From: Pseudomonadota bacterium
GTDB taxonomy: Bacteria; Pseudomonadota; Gammaproteobacteria; Burkholderiales; Gallionellaceae
NCBI GenBank assembly: GCA_021800795.1
Contig: JAJYYO010000006.1
Span: forward strand, 39,589-103,588
Reading direction: 5' to 3'
Length of the DNA stretch: 64,000 bases
The translations under genes were made by a program, and so were the position numbers. The stretch's first letter is position 1, and each line of letters opens with the position of its first letter. The notes under the pieces were generated by a model. It was given only the letters and a program-made list of their open reading frames with translations, did no database searches and was not told where the DNA came from. Positions 17,059-27,992 of the stretch are shown here, piece after piece.

Positions 17059-20000
17059 TTATGCTTTCTCGATGTTGACGAGGAATGACTTGAATTCCGG
17101 TGTCTGGGTATTCGCATCGCCCACAAAGGGAGTCAGGGTGTTGGCAAGGTAGCCATTTTTAGCCAGGCCCTTGAATCCCCAGTGTATCGGAATACCCACG
17201 GTGTGCACCGGCTGGCCGTTGACGCTGAGCATTTTGAGGCGTTTGGTCACGACTGCCACCGCCTTGATATGCCCCCGGTTGGACGACACCTTAACCTTGT
17301 CGCCCGCTTTGATGCCCTTTGACTTGGCGAGCTCCTCGCCAATCTCGACGAATTGCTCCGGCTGAAGAATCGCGTTGAGTCTGACGTGCTTGGTCCAGTA
17401 GTGGAAGTGCTCCGTCAATCGATAAGTCGTGCCGACATACGGGAAATCACGCGCTTTGCCGAAAGCTTCCAGATCATCTTTGAACACCCGCGCAGCCGGA
17501 TTGCTGATCACATTGGGGTGCAGCGGATTGGTGCCTATCGGCGTTTCGAACGGCTCATAATGTTCGGGGAATGGGCCTTCCGCCATCTTGTCGACGGCGA
17601 ACAGGCGGGCCACGCCTTCCGGATTCATGATGAACGGGCCGACATTTTCCTCCGGAGCCGCATCAGGCCTCATGTCAGGCACATCCATGCCCGTCCATTT
17701 GCTCTCCTTGGCATTCCAGGAAATCACCTTCCGTTTGGCATCCCATGGCTTGCCGGACGCGTCGCACGAGGCGCGGTTATAAAGAATGCGCCGGTTTGCC
17801 GGCCAGGCATAAGCCCAGTTCAGCGTATTACCCAGGCCGCTCGGATCGGAATTATCCCGCCGCTCCATCAGATTGCCCGCCTGAGACCAGGAGCCGGTGA
17901 AAATCCAGCAACCGGCAGAAGTGGAACCGTCATCCCGCAGATGGGCGAAACTGGCCAGTTGTTCGCCGGCTTTGGCCAGCACCTTGGTTGCATCCTTGGG
18001 ATCTGTGACATCTGCCAGCGCCTTGCCGTTAAATTCCTTCGCAAGCTCTTCGGAGGAAGGACTGTCGGGAATCTTGTAGGGCCAGGTCGTGTTAAGGATC
18101 GCATCGGGGAACGCGCCGCCCTCCTGCTTGTACATTTCGCGCAGTTTGAGGAACAAGCCGGCGATGATTTCAGCATCGCCCCTGGCTTCACCCGGTGCGT
18201 CCGCGCCCTTGTAATGCCATTGCAATACGCGGCTGGAACTGACCAGCGAGCCGTCTTCCTCCGCAAAGCAGGTGGAAGGCAGGCGGAATACTTCGGTCTG
18301 AATTTTGGAAGAATCAACGTCGTTGAATTCAGCGAAGTTTTTCCAGAATTCGGAAGTTTCCGTCGCCAGCGGATCGATGATGACCAGGTATTTCAGTTTG
18401 GCCAGCGCTTCGCCGATTTTGGCCTTGTTCGGGAAGGACGCCAGCGGGTTGAAACCCTGCGCGAAGTAACCGTTCATCTTGCCCTGATGCATCAGTTCGA
18501 ATACTTGCAGCACGTCGTAAACCTTATCCAGCTTGGGCAGCCAGTCAAAGCACCAGTTGTTCTCCTTGGTCGCGGCATCGCCGTACCAGGATTTCATCAG
18601 GCTGACGTGAAACTTGGGATAGTTCTGCCAGTAGCTCATCTGCCCGGGACGCAGCGGTTTCAGCGCACGTGCGTTCAGGTAACCTTCAAAATCCTGCTCC
18701 TTCTCGCCTGCCAAAGTCATGTAACCCGGCAGCATGTTGGACAGCAGCCCGAGATCGGTCAGTCCCTGAATGTTTGAATGTCCGCGCAGCGCGTTGATAC
18801 CGCCGCCCGCCATGCCCATGTTGCCCAGCAGTATCTGGATCATCGCCATGGTGCGGATGTTCTGGGAGCCGATAGAATGTTGCGTCCAGCCCAGTGCATA
18901 CAGGAAGGTGGTGGTTTTGTCAGGCGCGGAAGTCGCAGCGATCATCTCGCATACGTGCAGAAACTGTTCCGTAGGCGTACCTGTGATCTTGCTCACCATT
19001 TCCGGCGTATAGCGGGAATAGTGCTGCTTCATCAGATTGAATACACAACGCGGATTCTGCAGCGTTTCGTCCACCAGCACGAAACCATCCGAACCCTTCT
19101 GGTAGGACCATGAAGTCTTGTCGTACTTGCGTTTATCCTTGTCGTAGCCTGAGAACAGGCCCTCATCGAAATTGTAATCGCCATTTACCAGAAAGGTGGC
19201 ATCGGAGTATTTTTTGACGTATTCGTGCTGAATCTTGTCATGGCTTAACAGGTAGTTGATCATGCCGCCCAAAAACGCAATATCCGACCCGGAGCGTATC
19301 GGGGCGTAATAATCCGCCACCGCCGCGGAACGGGTGAAGCGCGGATCGACCACAATCAGTCTGGCCTTGTTGTGCGCCTTGGCCTCAGTTACCCACTTGA
19401 AGCCGCACGGATGCGCTTCGGCCGCATTGCCGCCCATGATTACGATCACATTTGCATTCTTGATATCGACCCAATGATTGGTCATCGCGCCGCGGCCGAA
19501 CGTAGGGGCAAGACTTGCCACCGTAGGTCCGTGTCATACGCGCGCTTGATTATCGAATGCCAGCATTCCCAGGTTGCGAACGACCTTGTGCGTCAGGTAG
19601 CCAGACTCATTGGAAGACGCCGAGGCCGCCAGAAACCCTGTGCTCAACCAACGATTAACAGTTAAACCATCTGCTGTTTTAGCGACAAAATTGCTGTCGC
19701 GATCCGTTTTCATCAGCCTGGCAATACGGGTAAACGCGTCATCCCATGAAATGCGTTTCCATTCACTGGAACCCGCTTCGCGTACTTCCGGATATTTGAG
19801 GCGGCTGGGACTATGCACAAAATCCAGCAGGCTGGCACCCTTGGGGCACAGTGTGCCGCGATTCACCGGATGGTCGGGATCGCCTTCGATATGAATGATG
19901 GTCGATTTTGCATTCTTGGCTTTATCGCCCAGGCTGTACATCAGGATGCCGCAGCCGACCGAGCAGTAGGGGCAGGTGTTGCGTGTTTCGGTGGCGCGCT

Positions 20001-20121
20001 CAAGTTTGAAAGTGCGGGTTTCTGCCAGTGCTTCATTGGGAGAAAATCCCATCATTGCCAAGCTTGAACTCCCTATGCTCGCCGTGCAGATTTTGAAGAA
20101 TTGTCTTCTAGTGACTTGCAT
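17059..20121 (-). CDS. fdhA: Formate dehydrogenase catalytic (alpha) subunit, selenocysteine-containing
   Basis: This is a single gene of 1,021 codons read through an in-frame UGA at 19534-19536. The site reads DNQARV-Sec-HGPTVASLAP, and the Sec is residue 196, the position used in FdnG/FdoG of E. coli. The product oxidises formate to CO2 at a bis-MGD molybdenum or tungsten centre on the periplasmic side. A Tat signal (VTRRQFFK) starts at ATG 20121, preceded by GGAGG; a longer in-frame start at 20241 is rejected for that reason. An N-terminal [4Fe-4S] motif (CPYCSVGCG with later CPKG) follows. Annotated naively it would split into two ORFs. Confidence 0.96.
19494..19536 (-). promoter_or_regulatory. 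Selenocysteine UGA codon and SECIS-like hairpin
   Basis: The UGA (19536-19534) is followed after about 18 bases by a small hairpin: GGCA (complement of 19516-19519) and TGCC (complement of 19507-19510) enclose the loop AGTCT (19511-19515). Weaker outer pairing involves ACG and CGT. Bacterial SECIS elements place a short stem with a GU-containing apical loop at this spacing, and SelB binds it. Coordinates are approximate; the outer stem is imperfect. Confidence 0.75.
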
Positions 20122-20349
20122 GATTCCTCCAGATGAATGATATTGAATTTCATTATTTTCTATAACATAAAGCCTGATTGCGCTTCGGGCGGACACCGGA
20201 TATCCATAATCGTCAATCTTGTTCTCATTCAGCAGCGGCAATCACCTAACCTGAAATAATGCACCAGGGTATAAGTCAATTTGTAAATTTTATCGCTCTT
20301 TATAATCGCGTTTGATTCTACTCCGAAACAACTACACTTTCCCAGCATT

Positions 20350-22731
20350 TCAAATTTTCGTGACGACCCCGTTGTCAGCCAGCTTGTGCCAGGTTTCCAG
20401 CAATGTGTCCGGATTGAGCGACAGGGTCTGAATGCCTGTGTCCACCAGCCATTGCGCAAAATCGAAGTGGTCGGATGGTCCCTGACCGCAGATCCCGACG
20501 TATTTATCCAGCCGGTTGCAGGCGGTGATCGCCATCTTCAGCAGTATTTTGACCGCAGGATCGCGCTCATCAAACCTGTCCGCAACCAGACTCGAATCAC
20601 GATCCAGCCCCAGCGTAAGCTGGGTTAAATCGTTGGAGCCGATGGAAAATCCGTCGAAGAACTGCAAAAAATCTTCGGCCAGCAAGGCATTGGAAGGTAT
20701 TTCGCACATCATGATCAGGCGCAAACCATGCTCGCCGCGACGCAGACCATGCGCAGACATGGCGGCAACCACATCGCGCGCTTCCTGCACTGTGCGCACG
20801 AACGGGATCATCAACTCCACATTGGTGTAACCCAGCTTTTCACGCACACGTTTCATGGCGCGACATTCCAGTTCAAAACAGTCGGTAAAGTTTGCGGCAA
20901 CATAGCGTCCTGCGCCCCGGAAGCCGATCATCGGGTTTTCTTCCATCGGCTCGTAGATCTCTCCGCCCAACAATTTACGATATTCGTTCGACTTGAAGTC
21001 GGACAGACGCACGATGACAGGCCTGGGCCAGAATGCGGCGGCCAACGTGGATACACCTTCGGTGATTTTTTCCACATAGAACTCTTCAGGATCCGCGTAA
21101 CCCGCTGACCGCTGCAGCACGGCTTCGCGCAGTTTTACGGGCAGCTTGTCGTGTTCCAGCACCGCCTTGGGATGAATGCCGATCAGGTTATTGATGATGA
21201 ATTCCAGCCTGGCCAGCCCGACTCCTGCGGAAGGCAATTGTGCGAATTCAAAAGCCAGATTGGGATTGCCGACGTTGAGCATCAGTTTAACCGGCAGCGG
21301 CGGCAAGGCATCTTCACTGCGAACGGCGACTTCGAACGATAGCCTGCCGTGGTACACATAGCCGGTATCCCCTTCCGCACAGGAGGCTGTGACAATCTCA
21401 CCCTCGTGCAGTGCGCTGGTGGCATTGCCACAGCCGACGATGGCGGGAATACCCAGTTCGCGAGCGATAATCGCGGCATGACAGGTGCGCCCGCCGCGAT
21501 TGGTAATGATGGCGGATGCCATTTTCATCACCGGCTCCCAGTTCGGGTCGGTCATATCGGTGACCAGCACATCGCCCGGCTGCACCTGATTCATTTCGGC
21601 GACACTCGCGACGATACGCACCCTGCCGGCACCGATTTTCTGACCGATGGCGCGCCCCTCGACCAGCACGTCGCCGCGTTGTTGCAATCGATATTTCTCC
21701 GTAGCGCTGCCGGATAAGGCATTCGACTGCACCGTTTCCGGGCGCGCTTGCAGAATATACAGCTTGCCGTCGATGCCATCTTTGCCCCATTCGATATCCA
21801 TCGGACGACCATAATGCCGCTCGATACATAGGGCGTGGCGCGCCAGCAGCAACACGTCCTCGTCGTTCAGTGAAAAACGCGACTGCTCGTCAGCGGCAAT
21901 AGACTCAATGCGTGTGGAACGACCTGCGGATTGTTGTTCATCAAACACCATGCGCAGTTGTTTTGAACCTAAGGTGCGGCGCACGATAGCCGGAAATCCG
22001 GCGGAAAGTTGCGGTTTGTGTACGTAAAATTCGTCCGGATTGACCGCCCCCTGCACCACCATTTCACCCAGTCCGTAAGCGGAAGTAATGAACACTGCAT
22101 CGCGAAATCCGGATTCGGTGTCCAGGGTGAACATCACACCGGATGCGCCCAGATCGGATCTCACCATGCGCTGTATGCCGGCTGACAGCGCGACGTCGGC
22201 ATGCGTAAAATCCTTGTGTACGCGGTAGGAGATGGCGCGGTCATTATAAAGTGAGGCAAACACCTCGCGGATGGCATGCAGAATATTGTTGATGCCGCGG
22301 ATATTGAGAAATGTCTCCTGTTGTCCGGCGAACGAGGCATCCGGCAAATCTTCGGCAGTCGCAGAAGAGCGCACAGCGAAACTGGCGTCTGAATCGCCTG
22401 CCAGAATTGCATAATGCGCATGCACTTCTTCCTCCAGGCGCTTCGGCAGCGGCGCATCGACTATCCAGCCGCGTATTTTGCGACCCGCTTCGGCAAGGGC
22501 GACGATATCTTCAACGTTGAGTTTTTCAAGCAAGCCCTCGATGCGTTCCGCCAGTCCGTCGTGCGTTAGAAAATCCCGGTAGGCCTGCGCCGTCGTGGCA
22601 AACCCGCCTGGCACCTGCACACCGGAGGCACTCAGAGCGGAAATCATCTCGCCCAAAGAAGCGTTTTTTCCGCCCACTTCCAGGATGTCTGTAAGACCTA
22701 ATGACTGGTACGGAATAACATAGGGTTGCAT
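20350..22731 (-). CDS. ppsA: Phosphoenolpyruvate synthase
   Basis: This 793-residue enzyme makes PEP from pyruvate and ATP for gluconeogenesis. The N-terminal ATP-grasp domain includes [20 protein letters not shown]; the swivelling phosphohistidine domain has [21 protein letters not shown] with its catalytic His; the C-terminal PEP-binding barrel has [24 protein letters not shown] and [10 protein letters not shown]. The frame opens 46 codons upstream, but ATG 22731 has AAGGAG in front and gives the usual family start ([13 protein letters not shown]). It lies 228 bases upstream of the formate dehydrogenase operon on the same strand, with no strong terminator visible between. Confidence 0.95.
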   Translation of the reverse strand: MQPYVIPYQSLGLTDILEVGGKNASLGEMISALSASGVQVPGGFATTAQAYRDFLTHDGLAERIEGLLEKLNVEDIVALAEAGRKIRGWIVDAPLPKRLEEEVHAHYAILAGDSDASFAVRSSATAEDLPDASFAGQQETFLNIRGINNILHAIREVFASLYNDRAISYRVHKDFTHADVALSAGIQRMVRSDLGASGVMFTLDTESGFRDAVFITSAYGLGEMVVQGAVNPDEFYVHKPQLSAGFPAIVRRTLGSKQLRMVFDEQQSAGRSTRIESIAADEQSRFSLNDEDVLLLARHALCIERHYGRPMDIEWGKDGIDGKLYILQARPETVQSNALSGSATEKYRLQQRGDVLVEGRAIGQKIGAGRVRIVASVAEMNQVQPGDVLVTDMTDPNWEPVMKMASAIITNRGGRTCHAAIIARELGIPAIVGCGNATSALHEGEIVTASCAEGDTGYVYHGRLSFEVAVRSEDALPPLPVKLMLNVGNPNLAFEFAQLPSAGVGLARLEFIINNLIGIHPKAVLEHDKLPVKLREAVLQRSAGYADPEEFYVEKITEGVSTLAAAFWPRPVIVRLSDFKSNEYRKLLGGEIYEPMEENPMIGFRGAGRYVAANFTDCFELECRAMKRVREKLGYTNVELMIPFVRTVQEARDVVAAMSAHGLRRGEHGLRLIMMCEIPSNALLAEDFLQFFDGFSIGSNDLTQLTLGLDRDSSLVADRFDERDPAVKILLKMAITACNRLDKYVGICGQGPSDHFDFAQWLVDTGIQTLSLNPDTLLETWHKLADNGVVTKI

Positions 22732-22895
22732 GGGCTGCTCCTTATTTCTTTGAAGGTGTATTGATTTGCATTCGGTACCGTTTACAGAGTCGCACAGGGC
22801 AACATCCTCAAACGACAGCCTGTCGAGCCGAATCCCGACCATCTCAACAAACCTGCCGGGACTCAACAATGCCGTTCAATGTAAGCCGACCGCGG

Positions 22896-24386
22896 TTACG
22901 CGGGTACGGCAGGACTTTTCGTTAATTGTGCTGCCGACATCATTGCAGAGATGGCAAACATCAGCGCAAGGTTAACCGCCAGGGCAATCAGACCTATATA
23001 AATCGGATAAGTATTGCCGGCGATGTTCAATGCAAAAATCGGTTTGAGATCCTGAATAAATGCCAGCGATGTTCCGCAGACGATGCCCGCAAGCCAACCG
23101 GCAAAGAGTGCCGGCAGCTTCAGGCTTCTTGTGTACAGCGAAAAAACGATCGCCGGGAAGGTTTGCAAAACCCACACGCCGCCAAGCAACTGCAAGTCAA
23201 TCGCAAATTTGGTCGGCAAGAAAACGACAAAGGCCAACGCACCAAATTTAACCAGCAAGGAAACCAGTTTTGCCGTGCCGGCTTCTTGCGCAGGCGTAAT
23301 AGCGGAATTGACCAGCGGCTTCCAAAGATTGCGGGTGAACAGATTGGCGGCACCGATGGACATGATCGCAGCAGGCACCAAAGCGGCAATCGCAATCGCA
23401 GCAGCGGCGAAACCAAGGAACCATGAGGGGAAAATACGAGCAAACAGGGCCGGTACAATCTCGGAACTATTGGTGACCTTTATTCCCGCAGCAATGGCCA
23501 TGTAACCCATCAACGCGATCAGACCCAACAATAAGGTGTACGCCGGCAACAGAATGGCATTCTTCCTGATCGCAGCTACGCCAGAAGAACTCAGAATGGC
23601 CGTCATTGTATGAGGGTACATAAATGCGGCCATCGCCGAACCCAACGCCAGCGACCCGTAGGCCAGAAACTGTGCAGGTTTGAGGGTGACTCCGGTCATT
23701 CCGCCTTTGATGGCGAAGTAGTGATCTGCAGCAGAAAATACGGAAGCATATCCGCCAAGCTTGCTGGGAATCAGACAAACCGCCGCAATCACCACGATAT
23801 AAATCATGATGTCTTTTACAAAGGCAATCATTGCCGGTGCCCGAATACCGCTGGTGTAGGTATAAAATGCCAGCACCAGGAACGCGATAACCAGCGGTAT
23901 TTCGCCGGAGATGCCCAGGCTTCTAATCACAACCTGCATACCGACCAGCTGTAGCGCAATATAAGGCATGGTTGCTGTAATTCCGGTCAAGGCGATCGCG
24001 GCGGCAAACCATTTTCCACCATAAACACCCTGTACAAAATCGGCTGCCGTGATGTGATTATCCTTATGGCAGGCTTCCCACAGTTTAGGCATCACCATAA
24101 ATACAAAGGGATAAACGATGATAGTGTAAGGCAGGGCAAAGAAGCCATAAGCGCCAACGGCATACACCAGCGCGGGCACGGCGATTACGGTATATGCGGT
24201 ATAGAAATCGCCGCCGATCAGAAACCAGGTAATCAACGTGCCAAACTGGCGGCCACCCAACCCCCATTCATGGAGCTGGGTAAGATCACCCGATTTCCAC
24301 CGGGCAGCCATGAAGCCGACAATCGTGACGAGAGCAAAAAAGCCAAGGAATACGATACTGGCTGTGAGATTAAACGTGGTTGGCAT
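22896..24386 (-). CDS. mctP: Sodium:solute symporter, monocarboxylate (MctP-like) permease
   Basis: The 496-residue protein has about 13 hydrophobic helices of the SSS family, beginning after a short N-terminus and continuing to a helix ending SAMMSAAQL. The text GGRQFGTLITWFLIGGDFYTAYT matches the monocarboxylate permease branch that takes up lactate, pyruvate, acetate and similar acids. Its ATG overlaps the stop of the DUF3311 gene (TAATG), a pairing common for this branch, where the small protein is often needed for transport. A divergent sensor kinase and regulator next door probably control it. Confidence 0.87.
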   Translation of the reverse strand: MPTTFNLTASIVFLGFFALVTIVGFMAARWKSGDLTQLHEWGLGGRQFGTLITWFLIGGDFYTAYTVIAVPALVYAVGAYGFFALPYTIIVYPFVFMVMPKLWEACHKDNHITAADFVQGVYGGKWFAAAIALTGITATMPYIALQLVGMQVVIRSLGISGEIPLVIAFLVLAFYTYTSGIRAPAMIAFVKDIMIYIVVIAAVCLIPSKLGGYASVFSAADHYFAIKGGMTGVTLKPAQFLAYGSLALGSAMAAFMYPHTMTAILSSSGVAAIRKNAILLPAYTLLLGLIALMGYMAIAAGIKVTNSSEIVPALFARIFPSWFLGFAAAAIAIAALVPAAIMSIGAANLFTRNLWKPLVNSAITPAQEAGTAKLVSLLVKFGALAFVVFLPTKFAIDLQLLGGVWVLQTFPAIVFSLYTRSLKLPALFAGWLAGIVCGTSLAFIQDLKPIFALNIAGNTYPIYIGLIALAVNLALMFAISAMMSAAQLTKSPAVPA

Positions 24387-24619
24387 TATTTACCCGCCTT
24401 GTACACAATAAAAATGATCACGGAAGTAAGCGGCACCCAAAGAAGCTGATACCAGTAAAAAAACGGGAAGCCGAATAATGAAGGCTTAACATCGTTATAA
24501 AACGGCACCCAAAGAAGCGCTATATAAGGCAGCAGCAATAAAATATTGGGGAAGGCCGTCCGACGCCGGGATCTCTGCTCGTCGTCGTTGACATCGTTAC
24601 TACAGCTGTTTTGTGACAT
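24386..24619 (-). CDS. DUF3311 small membrane protein, partner of the symporter
   Basis: The product has 77 residues: a polar, charged N-terminus (about 20 residues) then two transmembrane helices, the first NILLLLPYIALLWVPFYN and the second YWYQLLWVPLTSVIIFIVY. This is the DUF3311 pattern. Such proteins are encoded directly upstream of SSS monocarboxylate permeases and are thought to be small subunits or assembly factors. The stop overlaps the permease start by one base, giving tight coupling. Confidence 0.85.
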   Translation of the reverse strand: MSQNSCSNDVNDDEQRSRRRTAFPNILLLLPYIALLWVPFYNDVKPSLFGFPFFYWYQLLWVPLTSVIIFIVYKAGK

Positions 24620-24801
24620 TGTTTTCCCTGAAAATTTTTATGATTTATCCGATGTGAAGCAGCATCGTTTATTTTCGCAATCATCGGCCCGTTCGACCAT
24701 ACGCATTACTACCGAAGACAGATTGGTATTACTACTTACAAGGTGGCATTTGTCACGGAACGGTTTAAAATGCGCCGCTCTGCCTCCACGGGTAATGATC
24801 G

Positions 24802-26166
24802 GTGCAACTAAAACATAAAATTATGGTGCTGGCTGTACTGCCCCTGATCGGGGCTATACTCGCCATTGCCACACTGGTGACGGTACAGGTGCGCGACCTG
24901 AGCCGGGAAGAACAATCTCTGCTCGAAAAAAGCTTGCTCGATGCCAAACGCGCAGAATTGCAGCACTACGTACAATTGGCGCTGACTTCAATTGAGTATG
25001 CCTCCGGGCGCAATGACGAAGCCGCCAAAGCTGAAGCGCTCCGCATCCTGACCGGGATGAGTTACGGCGACGACGGTTACTTCTTCGCCTACGACTTGAC
25101 CGGAAAAAACCTGGTTCACCCGCGGCAGCCTAAGCTGGTCGGCCAGAACCTGTGGAATATGCATGACTCCAACGGCCTGGCCGTTATTCAACAGCTGATA
25201 GCGACTGCCAAATCCGGCGGGGGCTTCCAGCGTTATGTCTGGCGCAAACCTTCGTCCGGACAAGAAGCAGACAAACTCGGCTACGTGGTCATGCTCGACC
25301 GCTGGGGCTGGGTACTCGGCACGGGGATATATCTTGACGACGTCGCTGCCAGCACTTTAAAAATGCGCGAAGAGATGTCTGCACACACGTTCTCCACTAT
25401 CGCCGGGCTGGCATTGGTTGCCGTTGTGGCATCGCTGACAGTATTCGCCGGCGGGATGGCGCTCAATATCAGTGAACACCGGCTCGCCGACAGAAAACTG
25501 AAGACGCTGGCACAGCGCATCGTCAGCCTGCAGGAGGAAGAACGCGGCCGCGTTTCGCGGGAGCTTCACGATGGACTGAGCCAACTGCTGGTATCGACCA
25601 AGTATCACTTCGAGCTGGCACAGGAGCGGCTGGCCGATGGCCGCGACAATGCCGTTCCGGAAATCGACAAAGGATTGCTCGGACTTGCCAGCGCCATTTC
25701 AGAAATCCGTCGCATATCGCATGATCTGCGCCCGTCGCTGCTCGATAATTTTGGGCTTTCGTCCGCCCTGCAACAACTATCCGATGAATTCCGTCAACGC
25801 ACCGGCATCATTGTCGACACCCGCATTGCGACATGCACCGATGTTACCGAAGACGGCAGCATGACGACACTGTTCCGCATCGCTCAGGAGGGCTTGATGA
25901 ACATCGAACGCCATGCCGGAGCACAGCATGTGCTGCTTGCCCTCGATCATGATATAGCAGGGCTCAGACTCAGCATTACCGATGACGGTCAGGGTTTCGA
26001 TCCGAGCGGAATCGACAATTCGCGCAACGGCGGCATCGGATTACGCAACATGCGTGAGCGGATCGAACACTACGGTGGTAAGCTCGTCATTGCTTCAGTT
26101 CCAGGCTGTACCGAACTGTCAGCTATACTTTTATATTCAGACAAATCAAAAGGACTCTACGCGTGA
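24802..26166 (+). CDS. Membrane sensor histidine kinase with Cache domain
   Basis: The 454-residue protein has a transmembrane helix at about 8-28, a periplasmic single-Cache domain (about 50-185, with GYFFAYDLTGKNLVHP and VMLDRWGWVLGTGIYLDDV), a second helix (about 197-220), then a NarL-type HisKA_3 segment. The phosphoacceptor His is in RELHDGLSQLL, and the HATPase has DDGQGFD and GIGLRNMRERI. Cache domains of this type bind small organic acids. Translation starts at GTG 24802; ATG 24823 is possible. The next gene starts in the stop (GTGA). It is divergent from mctP, so sensing of the transported acid is a reasonable inference. Confidence 0.9.
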   Translation: MQLKHKIMVLAVLPLIGAILAIATLVTVQVRDLSREEQSLLEKSLLDAKRAELQHYVQLALTSIEYASGRNDEAAKAEALRILTGMSYGDDGYFFAYDLTGKNLVHPRQPKLVGQNLWNMHDSNGLAVIQQLIATAKSGGGFQRYVWRKPSSGQEADKLGYVVMLDRWGWVLGTGIYLDDVAASTLKMREEMSAHTFSTIAGLALVAVVASLTVFAGGMALNISEHRLADRKLKTLAQRIVSLQEEERGRVSRELHDGLSQLLVSTKYHFELAQERLADGRDNAVPEIDKGLLGLASAISEIRRISHDLRPSLLDNFGLSSALQQLSDEFRQRTGIIVDTRIATCTDVTEDGSMTTLFRIAQEGLMNIERHAGAQHVLLALDHDIAGLRLSITDDGQGFDPSGIDNSRNGGIGLRNMRERIEHYGGKLVIASVPGCTELSAILLYSDKSKGLYA

Positions 26167-26822
26167 CAGGCTTGCACACCGGATTTACCGGCATCAGGCT
26201 GATGCTGGTCGACGACCATCAACTGGTTCGCGACGGACTGCGGGCGCGACTCGGCGATGTGCCTGACATATGCGTCGTCGGCGAGGCGAGCAATGCGCAA
26301 GAGGCATTGTCGCTGGCGGCCTCCTTACGCCCGAACCTGATCCTCGTCGATATTCGTCTGCCGGATATGAGCGGCATCGAGCTGACCGCCAAACTGGTCG
26401 ATCTGCTGCCTGACACTCGCATCATGATCCTCAGCATGTACGATAACAAAGAATATGTCTCCAGCGCCATGCGCGCCGGCGCCTTTGGTTATGTCTTAAA
26501 GGATGCGCCTTCCGGAGAAATTATCGCCGCCATTAAACTGGTGGCAGCAGGTGGCGCCTACTACAGCTCCGCAGTGGCCGCAGCACTAAGCGGCACTGGC
26601 GACACGCCTAAACTGCTGACCGAGCGCGAGCGCAAGGTATTGATTTTCCTTGCGCAAGGCGACAACAATAAGCACATCGCAAAAAAAATGGGCGTCAGTG
26701 TCCGCACAATTGAGGCACATCGCCTCAATCTGCGCCGCAAGCTGAACATCGACACCCCCGCAGGTCTCACCAAATACGCTCTCGAACAAGGTTGGATTAC
26801 GGTCTCGGGCACGGCAAAATAG
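26163..26822 (+). CDS. NarL/LuxR-family response regulator
   Basis: The product has 219 residues: a receiver domain (VDDHQLVRDGL, the phosphoacceptor Asp in ILVDIRLPDMSG, conserved Lys in YVLKDAPS) and a C-terminal LuxR helix-turn-helix (LTERERKVLIFLAQG, NKHIAKKMGVSVRTIEAH). It begins with GTG inside the kinase stop, so the pair is translationally coupled. Its likely targets are the divergent DUF3311-mctP promoter and possibly the kinase gene itself; this is inference from position. Confidence 0.93.
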   Translation: MTGLHTGFTGIRLMLVDDHQLVRDGLRARLGDVPDICVVGEASNAQEALSLAASLRPNLILVDIRLPDMSGIELTAKLVDLLPDTRIMILSMYDNKEYVSSAMRAGAFGYVLKDAPSGEIIAAIKLVAAGGAYYSSAVAAALSGTGDTPKLLTERERKVLIFLAQGDNNKHIAKKMGVSVRTIEAHRLNLRRKLNIDTPAGLTKYALEQGWITVSGTAK

Positions 26823-26962
26823 CTGTTTTTTCAAGGGAGTAGTCATGCCCCGCGCAATCATGAGCCCGCGCAGTGCAACCAGATAGGCCGAGGGTGGATT
26901 TACCCGAAAAATCTCGTCTGCCCGGCAAGAGACTGTCTGTCAACCTCGTCAACGATGCCTGA

Positions 26963-27973
26963 TCAGAGCAGCTCGCTGCCTGATGGCTCAAGGAGATGCG
27001 CAAAACGAGCCAACAGCGCATGCACGACAGGATTGCGATGGCGGTAATAGAGCCAGGTATCGATCAGCTCACAGCCCAGCTCCTTCTTGAATTGATAACT
27101 GGTCTCGCCAAACTCGATCTCCTTGAAACCCCTGTGTGTGCAGATATCCATGGCATGCAGGTACAAGGCGAAATACAGCTCATGCTCACGACTGACCGCA
27201 TAATCCATGCCCAGATACTTGCCGACAACTTTACTCCCCTTGGGCAACATCTGTGCAAACCCGACCAGTCGATCATTCAGAAATGCGAGGATATAGATGC
27301 TCAGCGCCGAAGTATTTAAAAAGTATGCCGGAGACAGACACTCGAACCGGATTGGAGACCGGTTGCGTGTATTCAGGTAGAGCTGATGCACCCGCGCCAG
27401 ATACTCAACAGACAAACCGTCGTGCTCTTCAAAGCGCAGTGCTGCGGATGCCTTGAGCTTGCGTCTGAGGTCGTTGCGCGTCTTGTGCCCGTGCACGTTA
27501 CTCCGGAGATCTCCGTCAAAATGCAGCACAGCCACCGGCAATCCTGCAACGCGGACAAAGCCTGTTGCAGGCAAGTCACTTCCAAAACCCTTGAAAGCGA
27601 CGACAGGTGCTCTCGCACTCAACGCGGCGAACGCGCCCTCCAGCAGCGCCTCGCTGATCTTTCCGTCGATGCGCCCGAAGGCTGCTGTCGGATGCCCTAC
27701 ACAGGCAATGCGCAGGCTAGCCCAGTCGAAAAGCCGTTTGAACCAGCCCTCGCCCAGCATGGTGTTGAATTTGAAGTCCGTCAGAAAATAGGGAATGACC
27801 GCCTCGCGCTCCCCTGCTCTGTTTGCGACCAGATAAGCCATGTCAAATCCGGGGATGGCGTGCTGGCTGGCACGGTAAAAATCTCCTCCTTCCGGCCATT
27901 CATCCAAAAAGTTATCAGGCGTTTCTTCTGTGTCCAGTATCCGGATAGCTCCCTCATTTATTTTCGATACCAT
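26963..27973 (-). CDS. GNAT/FemAB-like acyltransferase of unknown substrate
   Basis: The protein is 336 residues from ATG 27973 (frame open to 28063, but that start overlaps the upstream gene). The C-terminal half has the folded acetyltransferase pattern of the BioF2/FemAB-like superfamily: RNDLRRKLKA, YLARVHQLYLNTRNRS, ILAFLNDRLVGFAQML, YFALYLHAMDICTHRGFKEIEFGETSYQFKKELG. Related enzymes add amino acids to peptidoglycan or act in lipid or exopolysaccharide modification. It follows the cardiolipin synthase-like gene by 19 bases on the same strand. The substrate cannot be predicted. Confidence 0.75.
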   Translation of the reverse strand: MVSKINEGAIRILDTEETPDNFLDEWPEGGDFYRASQHAIPGFDMAYLVANRAGEREAVIPYFLTDFKFNTMLGEGWFKRLFDWASLRIACVGHPTAAFGRIDGKISEALLEGAFAALSARAPVVAFKGFGSDLPATGFVRVAGLPVAVLHFDGDLRSNVHGHKTRNDLRRKLKASAALRFEEHDGLSVEYLARVHQLYLNTRNRSPIRFECLSPAYFLNTSALSIYILAFLNDRLVGFAQMLPKGSKVVGKYLGMDYAVSREHELYFALYLHAMDICTHRGFKEIEFGETSYQFKKELGCELIDTWLYYRHRNPVVHALLARFAHLLEPSGSELL

Positions 27974-27992
27974 ATGCGCCCCGTCACTCGCT

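Noticed and set aside
17353..18777. A 474-codon frame opposite the formate dehydrogenase large subunit
   Set aside because: Antisense to a strongly conserved gene, with no motif and no start signal.
20122..20349. Terminator or riboswitch between ppsA and the formate dehydrogenase operon
   Set aside because: I found no stable hairpin with a T-run and no recognisable riboswitch core in this AT-rich 228-base spacer.
24740..24801. Promoter of the sensor kinase (TTGTCA and TAAAAT)
   Set aside because: The two hexamers are only 10 bases apart, too close for a sigma-70 promoter.
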